The position numbers and the translations under genes were made by a program. This document shows positions 32,511 through 40,800 of a stretch of DNA of 46,740 bases, in pieces. The notes under the pieces were generated by a model. The model was given only the letters and a program-made list of their open reading frames with translations. It was not told the origin of the DNA and made no database searches. Origin of the DNA: CAZCFB01 sp964511535 (GTDB lineage Bacteria > Myxococcota_A > Polyangia > GCA-2747355 > CAZCFB01); contig CAZEFW010000060.1 in the NCBI GenBank assembly GCA_964511535.1, positions 1 to 46,740 of the forward strand. Reading direction: 5' to 3'. Within the stretch, counting starts at the first letter, position 1. Each line of letters opens with the position of its first letter.

Positions 32511-35270
32511 ATGCTTCAGATCGAGCCGACCGTTCTGATCCGCAAGCTCAATCGCTACTGCACCAGCGCCCTGGAAGCGGGCGCCGGCGTGGCGGTTTCG
32601 AGAGGGCACTACGAGATCACCGTGGAGCACCTGCTGTCGCAGCTGTGCCAGGACCCCGCCGCCGATATGCAGGTCATCCTGCTTCAGTTTGGCGTGGACC
32701 CCGGCCGCGTGCTCAAGGCCCTGACGCGGTCGCTGGAGTCCCAGCGGTCAGGCAACACCGGCCGGCCTGTCTTTTCGCCCCACATGCTCTCCTGGATGCA
32801 GGACGCGTGGCTCATGTCGTCTGCCGAGCAGGGCTGGACCGTGCTTCGCAGCGGCGCGCTGCTGTCCGCCTTGCTGATCTCGCCGCACACCTACACCTCT
32901 GGCCCGTTCATCGACCAGTTCGAGCCGGTGGCCAAGGAGGAGCTGCGCAAGAAGCTGGCGTCCTTCGTCGAGGGATCCATCGAGGACGATCAGATGCCGT
33001 CGGTGGGCGGCGCCTCGAGCGGCGGCGCCACCTCCTCCGAGCAGGCGGGCCCCCACGGCCGCGGGCCGGACACCGCCCTGGGCCGCTTCACCCAGGACTT
33101 CACCGCAGAGGCCCGCGAGGGGAGCGGAGATCCGATCATCGGTCGCGAGGCCGAGATCCGGCAGTGCATCGACATCCTGGGCCGGCGGCGCAAGAACAAC
33201 CCGATCATCGTGGGTGAGGCCGGCGTGGGCAAGACGGCCCTGGTGGAGGGCCTGGCCCAGCGCATCGTGGCCGGCGAGGTGCCTCGCTCACTGCGCGGCG
33301 TGGAGATCCTCGGCCTCGACATGGGCCTGCTGCAGGCCGGCGCCGGGGTCAAGGGCGAGTTCGAGAACCGGCTCAAGTCGGTCATCGAGGAGGTGCAGGC
33401 GTCGCCCACGCCCATCATCATGTTCATCGACGAGGCGCACACCATGATCGGCGCCGGCGGACCGGCGGGCGGCTCCGACGCGGCCAACCTGCTCAAGCCG
33501 GCGCTGGCCCGCGGCGAGCTGCGCACCGTCGCGGCCACCACCTGGTCCGAGTACAAGAAGTACTTCGAGAGCGACCCGGCGCTGACCCGCCGCTTCCAGC
33601 TGATCAAGGTGGATGAGCCGAGCGTGGAGAACTGCTCGGCCATGATGCGCGCCATCTGCCCCAACTACGAGCGCAGCCACGGCGTGTCCATCCGCGACGA
33701 GGCGTGCGTGGCGGCGGCGGAGCTGTCGAACCGCTACATCACCGGGCGGCAGCTGCCGGACAAGGCGGTGGACCTGATCGACACCTGCGCCGCGCGGGTG
33801 CGCGTGGCCTTCGACGACAAGCCGCCGGCCCTGCAGGACCTCGAGCACCACTCGCGGGTGCTCAAGCGTGAGCTGGAGGCCCTGCTGGAGGAGAAGGGCG
33901 AGGGGTACGACATCGACGAGGAGCGCATCGCCTATCTGGAGACCGAGCTGAAGGCGGTGGGCGAGGAGGCCGAGGCCCTGGAGGCGCGCTGGCGCAGCGA
34001 GCAGGAGGTGGCCCACGAGGTGGTGCGCCTGCGCCGCGCCCTGAGCGGCAAGGACGAAGAGGAGCCCGAGGCCGAGGAGATTGAGGCTGAAGCTGAAGCT
34101 GAGGCCGAAGCCGAGGCCGAGGCTGAAGCTGAAGCTGAAGCTGAAGCTGAAGCTGAGCCGGAGAAGACCGAGGAAGAGCTGCGCGCCGAGCTGGCGACGG
34201 CCCTGGCCGCCCTGGCGGACAAGCAGGAGGAGGAGATCCTGGTGCCGGTGGACGTGGGCGCCGACCTGGTGGCCCAGGTGGTGGCCGACTGGACCGGCAT
34301 CCCCATGGGCAAGATGGTGGAGGACGAGTCCGCCACCCTGCTGGCGCTGGAGAACCGCATCGCCGAGCGCATCAAGGGCCAGGGGTACGCCATGGATCGC
34401 CTGGGCGAGGGGATCCGCGGCTCCAAGATGGGCCTGACCAACCCCGACGCGCCCAACGGCGTGTTCCTGTTCGTGGGGCCCAGCGGCGTGGGCAAGACCG
34501 AGACGGGCCTGACCCTGGCCGACCTGCTGTTCGGCGGCGAGCGGTTCATGGTCACCATCAACATGAGCGAGTTCCAGGAGAAGCACACGGTCAGCCGGCT
34601 CATCGGCTCGCCTCCGGGGTACGTGGGCTACGGCGAGGGCGGCGTGCTCACCGAGGCGGTGCGCCAGCGCCCCTACTCGTTGGTGATGATGGACGAGGTG
34701 GAGAAGGCCGACCCCGAGGTGATGAACCTGTTCTACCAGGTGTTCGACAAGGGGATGCTCTCCGACGGGCAGGGGCGCCTCATCGACTTCAAGAACACCA
34801 TCCTGATCATGACCAGCAACCTGGCGTCCGACGTGATGACCGCCATGTGCGCGGGGGACGAGCTGCCCGACGCGGAGACCATCATCGAGGCGGTGCGGCC
34901 GATCCTGAGCAACCACTTCAAGCCGGCCCTGCTGGCGCGCATGACCATCGTGCCTTACCTGCCCCTGACGGGCGAGGCGATGAAGTCCATCGTCGAGCTC
35001 AAGCTCAACGGGCTGCGCAAGCGCCTGGACGAGACCCACCGCATCACCATGCACGTGGGCGAAAGCGTGGTGGATCAGATCGCGGAGCGCTGCAACGAGG
35101 TGGAGACCGGGGCCCGCAACATCGATCACATCATGTCGCGCACCCTGCTGCCGCTCATCTCGGACACCCTGCTCGGGGCCATGTCCGAGGGGGCCGCTGC
35201 CGAGGCGCTGTGGCTGGACGTCGACGAAAACGGCGAGTATACTCTTTCGCTGGAAGAACCCAGTAAATAG
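32511..35270 (+). CDS. clpV: Type VI secretion ATPase ClpV/TssH
   Basis: 919 residues from the ATG at 32511 (AGGAGA upstream). The N-terminal Clp domain (~1-140) has the ClpV pattern YEITVEHLLSQLCQ, SGNTGRPVFSP and AWLMSSAEQG. First AAA domain: Walker A GEAGVGKTA (235-243), Walker B IIMFIDEAHT. Middle coiled-coil region about 440-590. Second AAA domain: Walker A GPSGVGKTET (656-665) and LVMMDEVEKADPEV. ClpV disassembles contracted T6SS sheaths for recycling. A Glu-Ala repeat (~525-550) sits just before the second ATPase module, which is unusual. tssB follows after 36 bp. A ClpB call is less likely given the N-terminus and the tssB neighbour. Confidence 0.92.
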   Translation: MLQIEPTVLIRKLNRYCTSALEAGAGVAVSRGHYEITVEHLLSQLCQDPAADMQVILLQFGVDPGRVLKALTRSLESQRSGNTGRPVFSPHMLSWMQDAWLMSSAEQGWTVLRSGALLSALLISPHTYTSGPFIDQFEPVAKEELRKKLASFVEGSIEDDQMPSVGGASSGGATSSEQAGPHGRGPDTALGRFTQDFTAEAREGSGDPIIGREAEIRQCIDILGRRRKNNPIIVGEAGVGKTALVEGLAQRIVAGEVPRSLRGVEILGLDMGLLQAGAGVKGEFENRLKSVIEEVQASPTPIIMFIDEAHTMIGAGGPAGGSDAANLLKPALARGELRTVAATTWSEYKKYFESDPALTRRFQLIKVDEPSVENCSAMMRAICPNYERSHGVSIRDEACVAAAELSNRYITGRQLPDKAVDLIDTCAARVRVAFDDKPPALQDLEHHSRVLKRELEALLEEKGEGYDIDEERIAYLETELKAVGEEAEALEARWRSEQEVAHEVVRLRRALSGKDEEEPEAEEIEAEAEAEAEAEAEAEAEAEAEAEAEPEKTEEELRAELATALAALADKQEEEILVPVDVGADLVAQVVADWTGIPMGKMVEDESATLLALENRIAERIKGQGYAMDRLGEGIRGSKMGLTNPDAPNGVFLFVGPSGVGKTETGLTLADLLFGGERFMVTINMSEFQEKHTVSRLIGSPPGYVGYGEGGVLTEAVRQRPYSLVMMDEVEKADPEVMNLFYQVFDKGMLSDGQGRLIDFKNTILIMTSNLASDVMTAMCAGDELPDAETIIEAVRPILSNHFKPALLARMTIVPYLPLTGEAMKSIVELKLNGLRKRLDETHRITMHVGESVVDQIAERCNEVETGARNIDHIMSRTLLPLISDTLLGAMSEGAAAEALWLDVDENGEYTLSLEEPSK
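34083..34157 (+). repeat. Hexanucleotide repeat encoding (Glu-Ala)n inside clpV
   Basis: About 12 units of GAA/GAG-GCT/GCC encode alternating Glu and Ala. The 3' portion is perfectly GCTGAA-repetitive, the middle uses GCC/GAG synonyms. Length change by slippage would keep the frame. Confidence 0.95.
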
Positions 35271-35306
35271 AAACGGATATCTCCCCTCTAGGACAGGAGA
35301 AAGGGA

Positions 35307-35810
35307 ATGGCCAAGGAAGGATCTGTCGCCCCAAAGGAGCGGGTCAACATCGTCTACAAGTCGGACATCGGCGATGCCCAAGAAGAGGTCGAGCTGCCGT
35401 TCCGCTTCCTCGTGGTGGGCGACTTCACCGGCAAGGAAGACCCCGAGACACCGGTGGAGCAGCGCACCCTGGTGAGCGTGGACAAGACCAACTTCGACGA
35501 TGTCCTCGCAGGTCAGCAGGTGTCGGTGGACATGAACGTGCCCAACGAGCTGACCGAGGGGCAGGAAAACGAGGAGCTGGCGGTCTCGCTGCGCTTCGAG
35601 AACATGAAGGACTTCACGCCTGACGCCATCACCCAGCAGGTGCCGGAGCTGTCCGGCCTGGTGGCCCTGCGTGACGCCCTGACCATGCTCAAGGGGCCGC
35701 TGGGCAACATCCCCACATTCCGCAAGCAGCTCGAGCGGCTGCTCACCGACCCGGAGTCGCGTGAGCGGATCCTCAAGGAGCTGAGCCTCTCCATGGGCGA
35801 CGAGGAGTAG
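35307..35810 (+). CDS. tssB: Type VI secretion sheath protein TssB (VipA)
   Basis: 167 residues, usual length. Family marks: RVNIVYKSDIGDAQEEVELPFRF with LVVGDFTG, RTLVSVDKTNFDDVL, LRFENMKDFTPDAI, and LVALRDALTMLKGPLGNIPTFRKQL. TssB pairs with TssC to form the contractile sheath that ClpV takes apart. AGGAG (35295-35299) lies 7 bp before the ATG. Normally tssC follows directly; here a convergent unrelated gene does, so TssC and the remaining core must be elsewhere if the system works. Confidence 0.93.
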   Translation: MAKEGSVAPKERVNIVYKSDIGDAQEEVELPFRFLVVGDFTGKEDPETPVEQRTLVSVDKTNFDDVLAGQQVSVDMNVPNELTEGQENEELAVSLRFENMKDFTPDAITQQVPELSGLVALRDALTMLKGPLGNIPTFRKQLERLLTDPESRERILKELSLSMGDEE

Positions 35811-35847
35811 GCTCGCCCCGACATTTCACAATGATCAACAAGTAAGG

Positions 35848-35864
35848 GAGGGGCTCGTCCCCTC
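35848..35864. terminator. Hairpin between convergent tssB and the Pro-rich protein gene
   Basis: GAGGGG (35848-35853), loop CTCGT, CCCCTC (35859-35864) in the 68-bp intergenic space. There is no T-run, so factor-independent activity is uncertain. Confidence 0.4.
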
Positions 35865-35878
35865 TCGCCGAAGCTCCG

Positions 35879-37597
35879 CTACTTCACCGGCTTCGGAAAG
35901 GAAAGCTGCGTCCGCACCGGGGTCTCCCCCATGAACAGGTGCCAGTCCGCGTAGTGGCTCCGCAGCCCCTTGAGGTCCAGGTCCTGGCCCCTGAGGATTC
36001 GCTCCATGCAGCGGGTGTTCTTCTCGGTGGCCCACGGGTAATCCCCGACGATGGCCTTGCGCACGGTGCCGTTGGGCGTGAGGTAGACGCCGATCTTCTG
36101 GTAGCGACGATTCTGCGGCGTCAGGCAGGGCAGGATGATCTTGGCGATGCGGTCGCCGGCTCTGGCGGCGCGCTCGGACAGGGGCAGGGGCGCCGCGGGC
36201 TTGGCAGCGGTGGCCCCCGCCACGGGGACGGGCACGGGCACAGCCACCACCGTGCCGGGGCGCGCGGTGGGAGTTTGCTCCAGCGGCGTGGTCACCGGCT
36301 CGGTCATGGGATCCGGCGCTGTCACGAGCTCTGCTGCGTTTGGGGACTCCCAGGGCGCCAGCAGCAGGAACATGAGCGAGGCGAGGGCGGCGCCTGTCAG
36401 GAAGGTCACCACTGGCAGCGCGGTGTTCCACAGGGAGCTCGGGGGTTGCACCGCGACCTTGACCGTCGGCTCCGGCTCCACGAAGGTGCGCGGCGCCGGA
36501 ACGGGCGTGACCAGCCGGGGCGTGGCCGCGGCGGCGGCCTGGATCGCCACGGGGCGGGCCACCGGCGTGGTGATGACCTCGTCCTCGTCCGGCTCGGTGA
36601 CAGCGGCAGGTTGCAGCGCCTCCACCTCGACGGGGGCCGGGGCGATGGTCAGCACCGGCGCGGGCGCGAGCGCGGGAGCGGGTGCAGGATCTGGTTCGGG
36701 AGCAGGAGCAGGGTCGGGGAGCGCAGGCTCGGGCTCCAGATCGAGCTCCACGGCAGGCACGTCCTCCATGGTCAGCTCGGCCTCGGGCTCGGGGGCCGCG
36801 CGGGCCACCACCGGCTGCTTCTGCTCCTCTGGCTCGAGCTCGTCGGCCAGGTTCGGGATCTGGGGCAGCTCCCTGGGCGTGGGCACCATGGGGACATCTG
36901 GCTGGGTGTCCAGCTCCTCCATGTCCACGGACTCGGCAGCAGGGGCCGGGGCCGGCGCTGGCGCGATGCCCTGCACCGTGGGTCGCGCGGTCGGGGCCGG
37001 ACCAAGGGTCGGCGAGGGCAGCGGCCGGGTCAGCGGCTCGGCGAGGCGCGGGATGGGCGGCAGGGTCGGGATGGTGGGGGCGTCTTCGAGATCAACGTCG
37101 CGCGCCGGACGGCTCGGAGGGGCCGTGGTGGCGGGCGGGGGTGTCTTCTGCCTGGGCCTGGCGGGGGCGGGCTGCGAGCTGCCGCGGCCGAGCACGGGCT
37201 TGAGGTCGGGCCAGCGCCTGGAGCGGCTGCGGGCCTGTCCGGACGTGGGCCGCACCGAGGGCACCGCTGTTGGCTTGACGATCACGCGGCTGGCGGGCTT
37301 GAGGCGGCTCGGCACCAGCGCACGCGGCACGGAGTCCGCCGTGGTGTCGTCGAACAGGCTGGCCACCTCGTCATCGTCAAAGAGGCCAGCGGCATCGCTG
37401 TCCTCGAACAGGGTCTCCGCCTCCCGGGGAAGCGGACGTTTTTGTGGATTGATCGGAATGGATGGGTGGCTCGGTTCATCAAACAGGTGGTCGAGATCCT
37501 GCCTGCTGATCCCGCCCATGAGCGCCGCCTCCGTGCTGGTTTCGCCCGGGCGGCTGCCGTTGGTCCTGCCCCGTCCATTGCCGTTCGACCGCTTCAT
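35879..37597 (-). CDS. Pro/Ala-rich membrane protein with AgmX/PglI-like C-terminal domain
   Basis: 572 residues from the ATG at 37597 (GGGGAGG 7 bp upstream). Residues 1-~120 are polar and acidic with short DLDHLFDE, AAGLFDDDE and VASLFDD motifs. A long Pro/Ala/Glu-rich stretch (~120-390) looks disordered. One membrane helix (~410-430, in LPVVTFLTGAALASLMFLLLAPW) separates it from a second linker and a C-terminal ~90-residue domain with PCLTPQNRRYQKIGVYLTPN, GTVRKAIVGDYPW and TRCMERILRGQDL. The two Cys and TonB-C-like pattern resemble AgmX/PglI C-terminal domains. Predicted topology: N-terminal part cytoplasmic, end periplasmic. Convergent with tssB; no demonstrated T6SS link. Confidence 0.78.
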   Translation of the reverse strand: MKRSNGNGRGRTNGSRPGETSTEAALMGGISRQDLDHLFDEPSHPSIPINPQKRPLPREAETLFEDSDAAGLFDDDEVASLFDDTTADSVPRALVPSRLKPASRVIVKPTAVPSVRPTSGQARSRSRRWPDLKPVLGRGSSQPAPARPRQKTPPPATTAPPSRPARDVDLEDAPTIPTLPPIPRLAEPLTRPLPSPTLGPAPTARPTVQGIAPAPAPAPAAESVDMEELDTQPDVPMVPTPRELPQIPNLADELEPEEQKQPVVARAAPEPEAELTMEDVPAVELDLEPEPALPDPAPAPEPDPAPAPALAPAPVLTIAPAPVEVEALQPAAVTEPDEDEVITTPVARPVAIQAAAAATPRLVTPVPAPRTFVEPEPTVKVAVQPPSSLWNTALPVVTFLTGAALASLMFLLLAPWESPNAAELVTAPDPMTEPVTTPLEQTPTARPGTVVAVPVPVPVAGATAAKPAAPLPLSERAARAGDRIAKIILPCLTPQNRRYQKIGVYLTPNGTVRKAIVGDYPWATEKNTRCMERILRGQDLDLKGLRSHYADWHLFMGETPVRTQLSFPKPVK

Positions 37598-37851
37598 CTT
37601 CAAACCTCCCCGTCTGGGTATGGTTCCACCGGACTCAAGTGCTTGCATGGATCATGCCGCAAGTGAGATCCCCTTTTTGACCATTCAGATGGACTGTCGA
37701 TGGCCTTTTTTATCGGTGTTGATGGGCCGAAGCAAAAAATTATGTAAAAAAAATGGGCCCTCGGGGGGATCTTGGGTGGCGGGGGGATTAGCCCCCACCG
37801 GCGACTGTCCTATCCGGTGGTGACTCGAAATCGATCTGTGATTTTCAAACG
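37598..37851 (-). other. 254-bp intergenic region with a possible terminator
   Basis: Between the lyase stop and the Pro-rich gene start, both on the minus strand. On that strand CACCGG...CCGGTG (37796-37819) and GGGGGCTAATCCCCC (37782-37796) palindromes are followed downstream by T8 (37746-37753) and T6 runs. This fits transcription ending after the lyase gene. AT-rich parts nearer 37700 may hold the promoter of the next gene, but no clear hexamer pair was found. Confidence 0.4.
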
Positions 37852-40800
37852 CTACGGACGTTTTCGCAGTAGCAGCACCAGTAGCAGCGCCAGTAGCAGG
37901 GGCGGTACGGACCCTGTGGGGATCCCCGAGCCCACCCGGCAGTGGCACCCCCTGTCCGGCACCTCGGGTGGACTCTGACCGCCGGTGTCCGCGGTGGGCG
38001 GGCCACTATCTGCCGGCCGAAGATCCCCGCTCGCCAGGTCTGAACCGGAGAGGTCCAGCCCGGGGCCGTCTCGGCCCATGTCCAGGATGGCGCCGTCCGT
38101 GGACGGGCCGGTGTACTGGATCGCGATGCTGGCCTCGCCATCAGGCAGCGCCGCGAGCACCATGTACGAGATCCCTCCCTGGGTAGCGAAGGTGATCTTT
38201 CCGGCCCACGACTTTCCGTTGACCGTGGCGGACAGCGAGGTGGAGGTCACGGGCCATCGCAGCGACCAGGGCCCCAGCTTGCGGCTGCGGTAGCGCAGGC
38301 TCGTCTGTGAGATTCCCTGGAGCACCAGGTCGCCCGCGCTGGTGCCCGTGACGCTCACCTGCGCGTGGGTGTACTGCTTGCGTCCGATGAATCCGAGCGC
38401 CTTGGCGAAACCCTTGCCCCCGAGGCGCAGGTACGCGCCCGTGGCTCCGGACGAGGGATCGAGGTTAAGCAGCTCCTCGGCGCCGCCGGGCAGGGCCACC
38501 CGCACGGCCCCGCTGGCCGTGCGGCTCACCTTGCCGGTGGGCGTCGCCGAGGCGAACGGGGTCAGCAGGCTGAGGAAGTTGGTGCTCCCGCCATGGCCGC
38601 GCAGGATGACCACCGGGTGGCTGCTGGTGGGCGGGTTGTTCGGGGCGTCCGCGGCCAGGTAGTTGCTCGCGTCCGCGCTGGTCTTGCGGAAGCTGTGCAG
38701 CCGCAACCCCCGCTGCAGCGGCGTCTCGGCCTTGCCCGCCTTTTTGGCCACGAGCCCGTCCAGCAGCACCTTCACCTTGGCCGGGCCCTTGCCGCTCCCC
38801 TGCAGCCTGAAGACGATCTGCTCGGCCGTGGAGGCCCCGCCCCACGACGCATCCGGCTTGGCGAGGTTCAGGGTGTACTTGACCCAGGTGTTGGCCGGAA
38901 TCGGCGCCTTGCTGTCCAGCCGCCACGCCGCCTGGTCGAAGGTGGGCAGGTCGTAGACCTTGACGCCGAACCACTTGAGCCCGGCGACGTCCACCCGGGC
39001 CCAGAACTCCAGAGTGTCGTAATGCGACAGCTCCAGCTTGTTGTGGGTGTACGTGCGCGTCAGGAACTGCGCCGTGCCGGAGTTGTCCGCCTCCCACAGC
39101 ACCGCGCCTGACCCTTGCTTTTTGGGGGTGGTGACCACCTTGCCTGCGGACAGGCCCACCACGCTGTCCATGTCGTGGCTGATGCCGAGGCTGCGGCTCC
39201 AGGTGAACGCCACCGGCGCCCCGGTGTTGAGCTGGCCGGCGATGAGGGTCTTGGCCACGCCCGCGGCGAGGGTGGGCGGCTTGAGGTAGGCGTGCCCTGC
39301 CTTGGAGGTGGGCCAGGCCGCAGCGTGGCTCCCTGCGGGGCCCTGGCTCAGGCCCCCCGCGATGCTCAGCGGGCCCGGGCCATGAAACATCAGGTCGGTC
39401 TTTTTGGCCGCCGGCGCGTAGACGTTCACCAGGTCCAGGGCGTGGCGACCGCCCGCGAGCAGCACCGTGCGCGTGGTCAGGTTGCTCGCGCCGAACACGT
39501 CCTTGCCCACGGTGGCCTGCACCAGCCCCACCGAGGGCCCCGCGCCGGACAGCGCCAGGTGCGCAAAGCGCGTCACCTGGCGCGGCGTCTCCGCGCCGCC
39601 GGCCTGACTCTTTTCGTCGAGCATCACCGTGTTGTGCGACAGGGTCTGCTTGAAGAAGCCGGCGTGGTACGGCAAGCGGTATGCGGTGGTGCCCATGTCG
39701 GGCAGCTGCAGCGCGCCCGCGCCGTACAGCAGCAGCTGCAGCTTGTCGAAGTGGCCGTGCCACGAGCCGTGCGGGCCGTAGTCCAGGCCGACGTAGGTGC
39801 TCGTCGCTCCGTCGCCGCCGCGAAGCACCGCGTATCCGGTGGCAGTGTAGTTGTAAGGCGTGAGGGTGTAGCCGGAGCTCGTCGCGCCGAGGTTGGCGCC
39901 CAGCAGCAGCGCCTCCTCGCTGGAGCGCGAGCGCTTCTGCACGGTGTACAGCGTGTGCAGCACGGCGCGCACGTCCTTGTCCGTGGAAAACGCCGCGGCC
40001 GCCTCCAGGGCGCCGTGCATGCTCCACACCCCGCCGGTGCCGCCGTCGTTGAGCTTGGGGAACGACAGGTCCGGCAGGGCCATGAGCAGCGGCGCGCGCA
40101 CCATCTTCAGCAGGCCGGCCTTGTACAGGTCCTGGCCCGTGTGGCGGGCGGCCAGGGCGAGCCAGCGGTAGGCCGACAGGGTATAGAGGTGGTAGCCGAT
40201 GGAGCCCTCGTACCAGAAACCGTCGGACAGCATGCTGGCCTTCATGTGGTAGGCAAAGCCGCTCTTGCCCGACAGGGCGGCGGTGACCCAGGCCGGCTCG
40301 CCGAGGCAGTAGCCGGCCGCGCCGATGGCCGCGTTGTGCCACGCTTGCCAGTTGCTCTTTCCCGCGTCGTTGCTCTGGATGAGCGCCACCGCCGGGCGCA
40401 GCAGGTTGTGCTCGATGTCTGCGCGCTGGGCCTGAGACAGCTGCCCCGAGGTGGCCACCGCGTCGTAGGCCGCCAGCACCGGGATCAACCACGAGGACTC
40501 GGACAGGGTCTGGCTCAGCAGGCGCCCGGCGCTCTTGGAGGGGGTGGCGGTCTGGGCGGCCGAGCCCCAGCGGTTGTCGTGGATCTTGTGGCTCAGGTAG
40601 ACCCGGGAAAAGCCGAGCAGGATGCTGGCCGCGCGCTTGGCGTACGCGCTCTTGCCCGTCAGGCGCCAGGCCAGGCCGAGGGTGCGGGCGGCCCTGGCCA
40701 GCTCGCCGTAGCGCCGGGTGCGCCAGCAGCCGTCGTACGGCTCGCCGGTGTACACCTTGCCCTCCACCTTGCACAGGTGCGCCTTGGGCTTGGTGCTGTC

